From NCBI RefSeq assembly GCF_000816785.1, contig NZ_CP007766.1, positions 124,001 to 188,000 on the forward strand: a DNA stretch of 64,000 bases. The letters run 5' to 3'. A model generated the notes under the pieces. That model saw only the letters and a list, made by a program, of their open reading frames with translations. It was not told the origin of the DNA and did not search any database. The stretch's first letter is position 1. The number at the start of each line of letters is the position of its first letter. The DNA is from Campylobacter peloridis LMG 23910 (lineage in GTDB: Bacteria > Campylobacterota > Campylobacteria > Campylobacterales > Campylobacteraceae). Below, piece by piece: positions 56,388 to 64,000 of the stretch. The position numbers and the translations under genes are program-made.

Positions 56388-56780
56388 ATGCAAGATCTAA
56401 TATCTTTAGAAATTATCACACCTCTTGGTATGATTTACCAAGGGAATGTGAAATTGGTTGTTTTACCAGGAAGTGAAGGAGAATTTGGAGTTTTAAAAGG
56501 TCATGCTTCTTTGATATCTTCTTTGAAAACAGGAATTATAGATATAGAAAAAGAAGATTCGTCTCATGAGCTAATTGCTGTTGATTCAGGACATGTTAAA
56601 GTTTCTGAAACAAAAGTAAGTGTTCTTGCTAAAGGAGCTGTTTGGGTTGGCGGTAATAGCGATAGTGAGATTGCTCAAAAACTAGAAGAGGCAAAAGAGC
56701 TAATTAAATCTATGAGTAGTGATAATGCAGTTTTAGCATCTACTTTTGCTAAATTAGATAATAATGCGAGGCAAAGATAG
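56388..56780 (+). CDS. atpC: ATP synthase subunit epsilon
   Basis: A 130-residue F1 subunit: beta-sandwich with LEIITPLGMIYQG, PGSEGEFGVLKGHASLISSL and GHVKVSETKVSVLA, plus a C-terminal helical pair (EIAQKLEEAKELIKSM). Inhibits ATP hydrolysis. It ends with TAGTG, its stop overlapping the GTG start of tolQ, so energy conservation and Tol genes may be co-transcribed. Confidence 0.94.
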   Translation: MQDLISLEIITPLGMIYQGNVKLVVLPGSEGEFGVLKGHASLISSLKTGIIDIEKEDSSHELIAVDSGHVKVSETKVSVLAKGAVWVGGNSDSEIAQKLEEAKELIKSMSSDNAVLASTFAKLDNNARQR

Positions 56781-57340
56781 TGGATTTTCAAGCAATTTTT
56801 CACTTTTTTGAAAATACAAGTTTAATAACCTATATAGTTTTATTTTGGCTTTCTGTGTATTTTATATTAAGTTTTAGTATTTTGTTTTCAAGATTAATGT
56901 TGATTAATCAATGGATTAAAAATGAAAGCCAAGCTCTTGAAGCTTTAACAAGAGGTCAAAACGATTTAAGTCAAAGTTCTTCAGTTTTAAAAAAATGCGT
57001 AGAAATAGATGAAACAAAAATGAATATTTATAAAAATTCAGTAGAGAAAAAAGCTACTATAGGACTTACTTGGCTTAGTATTATAGCTTCTACATCACCT
57101 TTTATTGGGCTTTTTGGAACGGTTATTTCTATACTTGAAACTTTTGGAGGGCTTGGCACACAAAATTCTTTGAGTATTATAGCACCTAAAATTAGTGAAG
57201 CTTTGGTTGCTACAGCTTGTGGTATTTTGGTTGCAATACCAGCTTATAGTTTTCATCTTATCATCAAAAGAAAAGCATATGAGTTGATTAATATATTAGA
57301 TAATGAGATTAAATTGTTAATTAGTTCTACAAAGGAGTAA
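56780..57340 (+). CDS. tolQ: TolQ (ExbB-family) proton channel subunit, GTG start
   Basis: A 186-residue inner-membrane protein with three helices (about 13-35, 95-118 and 140-163). LTWLSIIASTSPFIGLFGTV and ISEALVATACGILVAIPAY are the ExbB/TolQ/MotA signatures. Start is GTG overlapping the atpC stop. Annotated exbB in C. jejuni, but placement with tolR-tolA-tolB-pal shows it belongs to the Tol-Pal system, which maintains the outer membrane during constriction. Confidence 0.92.
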   Translation: MDFQAIFHFFENTSLITYIVLFWLSVYFILSFSILFSRLMLINQWIKNESQALEALTRGQNDLSQSSSVLKKCVEIDETKMNIYKNSVEKKATIGLTWLSIIASTSPFIGLFGTVISILETFGGLGTQNSLSIIAPKISEALVATACGILVAIPAYSFHLIIKRKAYELINILDNEIKLLISSTKE

Positions 57341-57344
57341 TTTT

Positions 57345-57731
57345 ATGTTTTTAAATGAAAAGCCAGAGTTAAATATTACTCCTTTGGTTGATATAATGCT
57401 TGTTTTACTTGCGATTTTAATGGTAACAGCACCAAGTATAACTTACGAAGAAAAAGTTCAACTTCCACAAGGCTCGCAAAGTGATTCTAGTGCTCCTAAA
57501 CTAAAAAGCTTAATTATAACCATTAATGCTAAAAAAGAAATTTTTATTGGGAAAGATAAATTTGATTTTTTAAGCTTTGCAGATAATATGGCTGCATTAA
57601 AGAATCAATACAACAAAGAAGAAGTGGTATTTATAAGAGCAGATAAAAATCTAAAATATGATGATGTGATATCTGTATTAAGAACGATGAAGCATATTGG
57701 CTTTCAAAAAGTAGCTTTACAAACTGAGTAA
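57345..57731 (+). CDS. tolR: TolR (ExbD-family) subunit
   Basis: A 128-residue protein with a short cytoplasmic N-terminus, one membrane helix (about residues 12-31) carrying the conserved Asp in NITPLVDIMLVLLAIL, and a periplasmic domain (IFIGKDKFDFLSF, VVFIRADKNLKYDDVISVL). It forms the proton-driven motor with TolQ. AAGGAG precedes the start. Confidence 0.93.
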   Translation: MFLNEKPELNITPLVDIMLVLLAILMVTAPSITYEEKVQLPQGSQSDSSAPKLKSLIITINAKKEIFIGKDKFDFLSFADNMAALKNQYNKEEVVFIRADKNLKYDDVISVLRTMKHIGFQKVALQTE

Positions 57732-57736
57732 AATTA

Positions 57737-58516
57737 ATGGAAGAAAATTCTATAAACAATCTTAAAGCGTTTATTTATTCTGTTTTAATTTATTTTTTCG
57801 TAATTTTAATTGTTTTTTTTAAAGTGATTCAATATAAACCTCAAGCCATAGAATACACAGATGATCCAAATAGTTTTATAAATATTGAGTTAGGAGATAA
57901 TATAAATAAAAATTATTTTGATAATACCCAGCAGTTGCAAAAAGATTCCTTACAAGATCTTTTTAAAGATAATCTTTTACAAAAATACACAACTAACAAA
58001 AATATTAAAACGCAGGATATTGACCAAAAATCTAGTCAATTTGATGAGTTGTTTGGAAAAATAGATGATTATCAAGAAGAAAAAACCACTAAAGTTCAAT
58101 CATCAATGCCTTCGCAAAAGCCTATATTTACACAAAGAGAAAAAATCAATAATTTTTCTCAGCAATTAAATGAAAATTTACAATTTAATCAAGAATTAGG
58201 GCAATCTTTAATGGAGCAAAAAATTGGTGTTTATGATCAATTTTTAGGCTCAGTTAGAAAGTATCTTGAAGATAGATGGAGAATTTATAATCCTAGTGGA
58301 AATTTGAGTATTGAGGTAGAATTTATAGTAGATAATAATGGATATTTTTATTTGCTTAATTATACAAAGTCTTATAATGATAATTTTAATAAAAAAGTAG
58401 AAGAATTTTTACAAAATTTAGAAGGTAAATACATAACTTTACCTCCAAATGGTAAAATAAGACAAATTAAAATGCAACTTAGTGATGTTGTTGAATTTAA
58501 AACGGAGAAACAATGA
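57737..58516 (+). CDS. tolA: TolA-like protein
   Basis: A 259-residue protein: one N-terminal membrane helix (about residues 10-31), a hydrophilic periplasmic linker rich in Gln, Asn, Asp and Lys (about 40-165), and a C-terminal TonB/TolA-type domain (YLEDRWRIYNPSGNLSIEVE, VEEFLQNLEGKYITLPPNGK). It lacks the long Ala/Lys helix of E. coli TolA. Ends with ATGA overlap into tolB. Role is to link TolQR to TolB/Pal. Confidence 0.85.
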   Translation: MEENSINNLKAFIYSVLIYFFVILIVFFKVIQYKPQAIEYTDDPNSFINIELGDNINKNYFDNTQQLQKDSLQDLFKDNLLQKYTTNKNIKTQDIDQKSSQFDELFGKIDDYQEEKTTKVQSSMPSQKPIFTQREKINNFSQQLNENLQFNQELGQSLMEQKIGVYDQFLGSVRKYLEDRWRIYNPSGNLSIEVEFIVDNNGYFYLLNYTKSYNDNFNKKVEEFLQNLEGKYITLPPNGKIRQIKMQLSDVVEFKTEKQ

Positions 58517-59712
58517 AAAAAATTTTAGTATTTTTATTTTTTTGTTCGATTTTATTTGGACAGGATGCGACTATTTCAGTTACTAACAAAGGTATGCAGC
58601 TTCCTAAAATTTTTATTAAGGATCAAAGTAAGATCAACGACTTAGATCTAAAAAAAAGCTTTTACAATATGATTGTAAATGATATCAAGGTTAGTGCTAA
58701 TTTCGAATTAGTTAAAGATGAGGAACAAGGTGATTATATTTTTTCTTATGTATTAAATAAAAATGGTAAGCTTTTAGATATTGATGTTGAAATTTTAGCT
58801 GCAAATGAAACAAAAACTAGATTTTATGAACAGATTCTTTCGGTTGAAGAATATCCATTTTTAGCTCATAAAAGTGTAGCACAAATGAATAAAAAATTAG
58901 GTTTTGCACCGGTTGATTGGATGGATCATAAAATTTTAATTGCCCGCACTCAAGGTAGCAAACAAAGTGATATTTTACTAGCTGATTATACTTTAACTTA
59001 TCAAAAAGTATTAATCTCTAAAGGTTTGAATTTATTTCCAAAATGGGCAAATAAAGAACAAGATGCATTTTATTTTACAGCATATAATGAAGAAATTCCA
59101 ACACTATATAGATACAATATGAAAAATAAAAATATTACAAAAATTATTGCAAGTAAAGGTATGATGGTTGCTTCAGATGTGAGTGATGATGGTAATAAAA
59201 TTTTACTTACAATGGCACCAAAAGATCAACCAGATGTTTATGAATACGATTTATCAACTAAAAATTTAAAACAAATAACAAATTATTCTGGTATAGATGT
59301 TAATGGTAATTTTGTAGATAATGATAAAAAAGTCGTTTTTGTTTCAGATCGTTTAGGCTATCCAAATATTTTTATGCAAAATTTAGATAATAATCTTACA
59401 GAACAAGTGGTATTTCATGGTAAAAATAATTCATCAGTCTCAACATATAAACATTACATAGTTTATTCTAGTAGAGAGCCAAATCAAAGTGGTGTTTTTA
59501 ATCTTTATCTTATGTCTACCCAAAGTGATTATATAAGACAATTGAGTGCAAATGGAAAAAATCTTTTTCCAAGATTTTCTAGTGATGGAGAAAGTATAGT
59601 ATTTATTAAATACTTGGGTTCTCAAAGTGCTTTGGGTGTTATTAGAATTAATGCAAATAAAGCGTTTCATTATGGTTTAAAAGTTGGTAAAATTCAATCA
59701 ATTGACTGGTAA
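58513..59712 (+). CDS. tolB: TolB periplasmic beta-propeller protein
   Basis: A 399-residue protein with signal peptide (about residues 1-16, ILVFLFFCSILFG). The N-terminal TolB domain (to ~130) is followed by beta-propeller repeats with the WD/TolB-like pattern (KWANKEQDAFYFTAYNEE; VVFVSDRLGYPNIFMQNL; FPRFSSDGESIVFIKYLG). Interacts with Pal and TolA. Confidence 0.93.
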   Translation: MKKILVFLFFCSILFGQDATISVTNKGMQLPKIFIKDQSKINDLDLKKSFYNMIVNDIKVSANFELVKDEEQGDYIFSYVLNKNGKLLDIDVEILAANETKTRFYEQILSVEEYPFLAHKSVAQMNKKLGFAPVDWMDHKILIARTQGSKQSDILLADYTLTYQKVLISKGLNLFPKWANKEQDAFYFTAYNEEIPTLYRYNMKNKNITKIIASKGMMVASDVSDDGNKILLTMAPKDQPDVYEYDLSTKNLKQITNYSGIDVNGNFVDNDKKVVFVSDRLGYPNIFMQNLDNNLTEQVVFHGKNNSSVSTYKHYIVYSSREPNQSGVFNLYLMSTQSDYIRQLSANGKNLFPRFSSDGESIVFIKYLGSQSALGVIRINANKAFHYGLKVGKIQSIDW

Positions 59713-59737
59713 AATATAAAAATAACATTTTTTTTGT

Positions 59738-59743
59738 TATAAT
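59738..59743 (+). promoter_or_regulatory. Putative sigma70 -10 box upstream of pal
   Basis: TTTTTTTGTTATAAT gives a T-rich upstream region and a perfect TATAAT 37 bases before the pal ATG. A second TATAAT lies at 59749-59754. An internal promoter would allow extra pal and cpoB expression. Confidence 0.45.
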
Positions 59744-59779
59744 TAAAATATAATTTTTAAATAAAAAAAGGGGAAATCA

Positions 59780-60265
59780 ATGAAAAAAATTATTTTTGCT
59801 TCAATTACTGCTTTTGCTGTTATTGTAAGTGGATGTGCTACAAAAAATACTAGCGTTAGCAGTTCAAGTAGTGTAGATGGTTCAAAAGGTAGTGGCGGTG
59901 TAGATAGCTATGAAAATATTAATTCTTTAAATTCTATTTCAAATGTATATTTTGATTTTGACAAATTTAACATTAGAAATGATATGCAAAAAGTAGTTGC
60001 TGATAATGCTTCTGTTTTTAATAAAGATGCAGCAAATGCTTCGATAGTAGTTGAAGGAAACTGCGATGAGTGGGGAACTGATGAATATAATCAAGCTTTA
60101 GGTTTAAAAAGAGCTAAAGCTGTAAAAGAAGCTTTAGTAGCTCAAGGTGTTAATGCAGATAGAATTAGTGTAAAAAGCTATGGAGAAACCAATCCTGTTT
60201 GTACAGAAAGAACTAAAGCTTGCGATGCGCAAAATAGACGCGCTGAATTTAAATTAGCAAAATAA
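59780..60265 (+). CDS. pal: Peptidoglycan-associated lipoprotein Pal (Omp18)
   Basis: A 161-residue outer-membrane lipoprotein. The lipobox VIVSGCA (Cys at residue 19) follows a hydrophobic signal; a Ser/Gly linker leads to the OmpA-like domain with VYFDFDKFNIRNDMQ, VVEGNCDEWGTDEYNQALGL (the peptidoglycan-binding Asp and Arg of GxxDxxGxxxYN...LGxxRA) and NRRAEFKLAK. Homologue of the Omp18 antigen of C. jejuni. Confidence 0.96.
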   Translation: MKKIIFASITAFAVIVSGCATKNTSVSSSSSVDGSKGSGGVDSYENINSLNSISNVYFDFDKFNIRNDMQKVVADNASVFNKDAANASIVVEGNCDEWGTDEYNQALGLKRAKAVKEALVAQGVNADRISVKSYGETNPVCTERTKACDAQNRRAEFKLAK

Positions 60266-60267
60266 GT

Positions 60268-61269
60268 ATGAAATTTAGTAAAATATTATTAGTAGCTCTA
60301 ACAATTGGAGCTACTTTTTTATATGCTGAAATCTCAGCATTTGATGCAGGTAAGGTTGATGCAAAAACACCATATGGATTAACACAAAATGAAAAATTAC
60401 AATATGAAAATCAAGAGCGCTTAAAAGCATTAAACGAATATTATACTAATTTAACAAGCAAAATTAACACCGCAGTTGAAAATATCGAAGGTTTGCAAAG
60501 TGTAACAGAAGGTTTAAATGCGCAGTATTCTAAAGCAAATACAAAACTACTTGCTTTGGAGGATAATTATCAAAATTTAGATACAAATGTCACGCAAGAA
60601 ATTCAGAATCTAAGATCTTATGTAGAAGAAAATAGAAAAATTCAAGAAAAAAATTACCAAGAAATTCAAAAAGTATTAGGTGAAATTACTATTTTACTTG
60701 ATAAAATTAATACTGATTATATATCCAAAGAAGATATGAATCAAAGTATTGTTTTTTTTCAATCTGAAATAAGTAGATTAGAAAAACAACAAAATATACC
60801 AAAAAATAATGTTATTATCAATGATAATAATACTACAAAGTTAGATAATCAAGAATTAAACACAACAAAAGAAAATGATGAAATTGTAGAAAAAAAAGAT
60901 GATAGTTGGAAAAAACTACAATCTAATGAAATTTTGAAAAAAGCGATTGAAGAAACTAATAAAAATCAATTTGATGATGCCAAAGAAAAATTTGAGTATT
61001 TAATTAGTATTCATTATAAGCCAGCAAGATCTACTTTTTGGCTTGGCGAAATAAGATATAAACAGCAAGATTATGCTGGTGCATTAGGCTTTTATAAAAA
61101 AAGTTCTGCTATAAGCACAAAGGGTGATTATGTTCCAAAATTGCTTTATCATACAGCAATTAGTCTAGATAAAGTGGGCGATCCTAAAAGTGCTAATAAA
61201 TTTTATAAAGCACTAAAAACTGCTTATCCAGATAGCCCAGAAGCGAAAGTTTCACCAGATAGAAAATAA
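60268..61269 (+). CDS. cpoB: CpoB/YbgF-like Tol-Pal coordinator
   Basis: A 333-residue periplasmic protein with signal peptide (about residues 1-20, ILLVALTIGATFLYA), a coiled-coil region (about 60-185, LNAQYSKANTKLLALEDN and similar) and C-terminal TPR repeats (from ~220: AIEETNKNQFDDAKEKFEYL, STFWLGEIRYKQQDYAGALG, KLLYHTAISLDKVGDPKSAN). It follows pal by two bases. CpoB coordinates peptidoglycan synthesis with outer-membrane constriction. Confidence 0.87.
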   Translation: MKFSKILLVALTIGATFLYAEISAFDAGKVDAKTPYGLTQNEKLQYENQERLKALNEYYTNLTSKINTAVENIEGLQSVTEGLNAQYSKANTKLLALEDNYQNLDTNVTQEIQNLRSYVEENRKIQEKNYQEIQKVLGEITILLDKINTDYISKEDMNQSIVFFQSEISRLEKQQNIPKNNVIINDNNTTKLDNQELNTTKENDEIVEKKDDSWKKLQSNEILKKAIEETNKNQFDDAKEKFEYLISIHYKPARSTFWLGEIRYKQQDYAGALGFYKKSSAISTKGDYVPKLLYHTAISLDKVGDPKSANKFYKALKTAYPDSPEAKVSPDRK

Positions 61270-61282
61270 TAAAGGAGTTAAA

Positions 61283-61867
61283 ATGGCTATAGATAAAAAT
61301 AGTGTTGTTTCTATGTTTTATGAGTTAAAAGATGCAAATACCAATGAAGTTTTAGAGTCTAACATTTATGCTGAACCTATATCTTTTATACTAGGAAAAG
61401 GACAAATTTTAGAAGGTTTAGAAGAAGAGATTCAAAAGCTTGATGCACCTTGTAATGCTGATGTTGTGATTAAAAAAGAAAAGGCATTAGGTGAATATGA
61501 TGAAAATGCTATTCAAACTTTACCAAAAGAGCAATTTGCTGGTATAGATTTAAAAGTTGGTATGGAGCTTTTTGGTGAAGGTGAAGATGGTAGCACTGTT
61601 AGAGTTATAGTTAAAGAAATAGGTGAAAATGATGTTACCATTGACTATAATCACGCTTATGCAGGAAGGGATTTATTATTTTCTTTAAACATAGTAGATG
61701 TAAGAGAAGCAAGTGAAGATGAGATTTTAACAGGTATTATAGCAGGAAGTAAGAGTTGTGGTTGTGGCGGTGGAGGGCACCATCATGATCACGGACACGG
61801 CGGTGGTTGCTGTGGAGGTGGCGGACACGGACACGGCGGCGGATGTTGCGGAGGACACCATCATTGA
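61283..61867 (+). CDS. slyD: SlyD-type FKBP peptidyl-prolyl isomerase with metal-binding tail
   Basis: A 194-residue cytoplasmic protein. FKBP core with an inserted chaperone flap: SFILGKGQILEGLEEEIQKL (about residues 27-46), EYDENAIQTLPKEQF, and DYNHAYAGRDLLFSLNIVDV (about 125-144, the NHPLAG-like signature). The C-terminal ~35 residues are almost entirely Gly, His and Cys (CGCGGGGHHHDHGHGGG, CCGGGGHGHGGG, CCGGHHH), a nickel-binding tail that delivers Ni to hydrogenase in E. coli. It overlaps fabD by four bases. Confidence 0.95.
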   Translation: MAIDKNSVVSMFYELKDANTNEVLESNIYAEPISFILGKGQILEGLEEEIQKLDAPCNADVVIKKEKALGEYDENAIQTLPKEQFAGIDLKVGMELFGEGEDGSTVRVIVKEIGENDVTIDYNHAYAGRDLLFSLNIVDVREASEDEILTGIIAGSKSCGCGGGGHHHDHGHGGGCCGGGGHGHGGGCCGGHHH

Positions 61868-62787
61868 TAAATAGTGCTTTTATATTTCCTGGTCAAGGCT
61901 CACAAAGCTTTGGTATGGGATTTGATTTTTATCAAAATTCTATTAAAGCTAAAGAATTGTTAGATAATGCTAGTGATTTTTGTAAAATAGATTTTAAAAA
62001 TTTACTTTTTAAAGAAAATGATGATCTAAATAAAAGTGAATTCACTCAAATGGCAATAGTTTTAAATTCTTTAATGGCTTATGAGGTATTTTGTGAAAAT
62101 GCTAATTTATCTCAAAAATATGCTTTAGGCCATTCTTTAGGTGAATTTAGCGCTTTAGCTGTTCAAGGTGCTTTTGATTTTTTAGATGTTATTGCTTTAG
62201 TTAACAAACGTGGCAAATTTATGCAAGATGATTGTTCTAAAATAGAAGCTGGTATGATGGTAGTTTTGGGACTTAGTGACGATATAGTAGAGAATTTGTG
62301 CAAACAAGCTCAAAATGAAAATAAAAAAATCTATGCAGCAAATTATAATTGTGATGGACAAATTGTAGTAGCTGGATTGAAAAATGATTTGCTATCTTAT
62401 GAAAATAAATTTAAAGAAGCTGGTGCGAAAAGAGCTATGCTTTTAAATATGAGTGTAGCAAGTCATTGTCCTTTATTAAAGGATGCATCTTTAAAATTAA
62501 GCAATGAATTAAAAAACATTTTAAAAGATAATTTTAACTTAGTTATTTCTAATGTCAATGCATCACCATATGATAATAAAGATAAAGCATTAGTTCTTTT
62601 AAGCGAGCAATTAATAAAGCCAGTTTTATATAAACAAAGTATAAAAAATATAGATGAAGAAGTGAGCTTTTATATAGAATTTGGAGCAAATGTTTTAAAA
62701 GGTTTAAATAAAAAAATATCACAAAAACCAACTTATTCTTTAACAAATATGAATGATTTAGATGAAATTTTAAAGGTTATAAGATGA
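61864..62787 (+). CDS. fabD: Malonyl-CoA:ACP transacylase, TTG start
   Basis: A 307-residue enzyme that loads malonyl groups on acyl carrier protein. SAFIFPGQGSQSFGMGFD near the N-terminus, the nucleophile elbow GHSLGEFSAL (Ser near 91), and GQIVVAGLKND are family motifs. I choose TTG 61864 overlapping the slyD stop as TTGA: GGAGGA lies eight bases upstream inside the slyD tail codons, and the protein then begins (M)INSAFIFPGQ as usual for FabD. The longer frame from 61807 is an antiparallel reading of the His/Gly tail and is rejected. Confidence 0.93.
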   Translation: MINSAFIFPGQGSQSFGMGFDFYQNSIKAKELLDNASDFCKIDFKNLLFKENDDLNKSEFTQMAIVLNSLMAYEVFCENANLSQKYALGHSLGEFSALAVQGAFDFLDVIALVNKRGKFMQDDCSKIEAGMMVVLGLSDDIVENLCKQAQNENKKIYAANYNCDGQIVVAGLKNDLLSYENKFKEAGAKRAMLLNMSVASHCPLLKDASLKLSNELKNILKDNFNLVISNVNASPYDNKDKALVLLSEQLIKPVLYKQSIKNIDEEVSFYIEFGANVLKGLNKKISQKPTYSLTNMNDLDEILKVIR

Positions 62788-63470
62788 AAATAGCTATTTT
62801 AGGTGCAATGAGTGAAGAGATCACGCCTTTACTTGAGATTTTAAAAGATTATGAAAAAATAGAATATGCAAACAATACTTATTATTTAGCTAAATATAAA
62901 AATCATGATTTAATACTTGCATATTCTAAAATAGGAAAGGTTAATTCTACTCTTAGTGCAAGCATTATGATAGAAAAATTTAAAGCTGAAATTTTACTTT
63001 TCACAGGAGTTGCTGGAGCTTTTAATCCGAGCTTAGAAATAGGTGATTTATTATATGCTACAAAATTAGTTCAATACGATCTTGATATAACAGCTTTTGG
63101 TCATCCATTAGGTTATGTTCCTGGTAATGAAATTTTTATTAAAACCGATGAAAGACTTAATAATATTGCTTTAGAAGTTGCAAAAGAATTAAATATAAAA
63201 ATTCAATCAGGTATTATAGCTACAGGAGATGAATTTATTTGTGATGATGCTAAAAAATCTAAAATAAGAGAAATTTTTAATGCTGATGCTTGTGAGATGG
63301 AAGGAGCAAGTGTAGCTTTAGTTTGTGATGCTTTGAAAATTCCTTGTTTTATATTAAGAGCTATGAGTGATAAAGCTGGCACTAAAGCTGAATTTGATTT
63401 TGATGAATTTGTAGAAAAATCGGCAAAAATTTCAGCTAATTTCGTATTAAAAATGTGCGATAAAATATGA
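62784..63470 (+). CDS. mtnN: 5'-methylthioadenosine/S-adenosylhomocysteine/aminodeoxyfutalosine nucleosidase
   Basis: A 228-residue enzyme. MKIAILGAMSEEITPLLE at the start, LLFTGVAGAFNPSLEIGDLL, IATGDEFICD, and CEMEGASVALVCDALKIPCF with the catalytic Glu and Asp (SDKAG) are complete. In Campylobacter this enzyme recycles methylthioadenosine and S-adenosylhomocysteine and also hydrolyses 6-amino-6-deoxyfutalosine in menaquinone synthesis, which links it with mqnD. ATG overlaps the fabD stop (ATGA). Confidence 0.96.
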   Translation: MKIAILGAMSEEITPLLEILKDYEKIEYANNTYYLAKYKNHDLILAYSKIGKVNSTLSASIMIEKFKAEILLFTGVAGAFNPSLEIGDLLYATKLVQYDLDITAFGHPLGYVPGNEIFIKTDERLNNIALEVAKELNIKIQSGIIATGDEFICDDAKKSKIREIFNADACEMEGASVALVCDALKIPCFILRAMSDKAGTKAEFDFDEFVEKSAKISANFVLKMCDKI

Positions 63471-64000
63471 TTAATCTTAGTAAAAAATTAATAAGAGAAG
63501 TTGCAAAAGCAAATGCTAAATATTCTTTAATACAAGATAAAGATAAGGTTTTGTTAGGGCTTAGTGGAGGTAAAGACTCATTAGCTTTAGCTCACCTTTT
63601 AAATCGTATGCAAGCTCATGCACCTTTTAAATTTAAGCTTAAAGCTATTACTCTAAGTTATGGAATGGGAGAAGATTATACAAATCTTTCAAATCATTGT
63701 AAAGAGCATGGTATAGATCATGAGGTGCTTGATTCAAATATTTATGAAATTTCAGAAGATACTATAAGAAAAAATTCAAGTTTTTGTAGTTATTTTTCAA
63801 GAATGAGAAGAGGAGCTTTATATACTTATGCTTTAGAAAATGGTTATAATAAATTAGCAATAGCTCATCATTTAGATGATGCTGTTGAGAGTTTTTTTAT
63901 GAATTTTATTTATAATGGCTCTTTAAGAACTTTAGCTCCAAAATACAAAAGCAAAAGAGGCATAGAAGTTATTAGACCTTTAATTTTTGTAAGAGAAAGA
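63467..64000 (+). CDS. TtcA/TilS-family PP-loop ATPase, partial (continues past window end)
   Basis: The first 178 codons of a gene starting at ATG 63467, overlapping the mtnN stop (ATGA), and running beyond the window. The PP-loop GLSGGKDSLALAHL (about residues 34-47) marks an adenylating tRNA thiolation or lysidine enzyme; NRMQAHAPFKFKLKAI and AHHLDDAVESFFMNFIYNGS (about 131-150) fit TtcA. In TtcA the segment CSLCSRLRRG contributes two cluster cysteines; here it reads CSYFSRMRRG, so the second cysteine is phenylalanine. The enzyme therefore may not be a canonical 2-thiocytidine synthetase. Confidence 0.85.
   Translation, partial: MINLSKKLIREVAKANAKYSLIQDKDKVLLGLSGGKDSLALAHLLNRMQAHAPFKFKLKAITLSYGMGEDYTNLSNHCKEHGIDHEVLDSNIYEISEDTIRKNSSFCSYFSRMRRGALYTYALENGYNKLAIAHHLDDAVESFFMNFIYNGSLRTLAPKYKSKRGIEVIRPLIFVRER

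Noticed and set aside
61807-61863. Extended fabD start giving an Arg/Trp-rich N-terminus
   Set aside because: It reads the slyD tail in another frame; TTG 61864 has a good ribosome site and gives the usual FabD N-terminus.

Overview
The window is a very AT-rich, tightly packed bacterial chromosome segment from the genus Campylobacter, most likely a member of the C. lari group or a close relative. The placement rests on gene content and order recalled from C. jejuni, not on a search. Runs that match C. jejuni order are dcuA-aspA; eno-recA-mqnD-fliQ-murB and cysQ...bioB-topA; fliN-(FliO-like)-ppx-fdxB-cosR-folB-plsY-ccp; and rplU-rpmA-obgE...fmt-birA-parAB-atp-tol-pal-cpoB-slyD-fabD-mtnN. No rRNA, tRNA, CRISPR array, IS element or prophage was seen.

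Layout. 1-452: AT-rich DNA without genes. 453-5279: KtrAB potassium uptake, then the aspA-dcuA operon for aspartate/fumarate metabolism. 5530-9778: two chemoreceptors with different periplasmic sensors and an apparently identical ~0.9 kb cytoplasmic half. 9845-12406: an unknown coiled-coil protein, a DUF493 protein, MoaC, a 51-residue highly acidic protein and an unknown 158-residue protein. 12510-12893: truncated haemoglobin Ctb. 12908-16125: recA-eno-(FtsB/DivIC-like)-cgpA operon, in which the FtsB-like gene appears to start at CTG. 16231-18157: mqnD, fliQ, murB. 18150-23686: periplasmic protein, cysQ, CPA2 antiporter, bioB, topA. 23798-39162: the accessory, flagellum-related heart of the window. 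It holds two divergent flagellin genes sharing one 160-bp promoter region (sigma28-like one way, sigma54-like the other), then six tandem Maf-family flagellin-glycosylation genes and the pseudaminic acid synthase pseI. 39273-40737: a CheX/CheC-like phosphatase candidate, FliN and an AMIN-like/TM/FliO-like protein. 40738-45500: ppx/gppA, ferredoxin, cosR, folB, plsY, cytochrome c peroxidase. 45645-64000: ribosomal proteins, obgE, fmt, birA, parAB, the ATP synthase F1/b operon, the Tol-Pal operon, slyD, fabD, mtnN and a truncated TtcA/TilS-like gene running off the end.

How it works together. Flagellin synthesis and its glycosylation are encoded side by side: pseI makes pseudaminic acid, and the Maf proteins are expected to transfer nonulosonates to FlaA/FlaB. 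The Maf array is a mosaic. N-terminal blocks are shared in pairs, a 609-bp catalytic-core block occurs three times without a difference I could see, and every C-terminus is different. This suggests repeated duplication and gene conversion that diversify a glycosyltransferase repertoire. The divergent flagellins contain a near-identical 84-bp inverted repeat flanking their promoters, so homologous recombination could invert the segment and swap promoters. These two arrangements are the most interesting parts of the window.

Limits: all homology statements come from reading motifs and from memory of protein families; no database search was run. Repeat identities were judged by eye.
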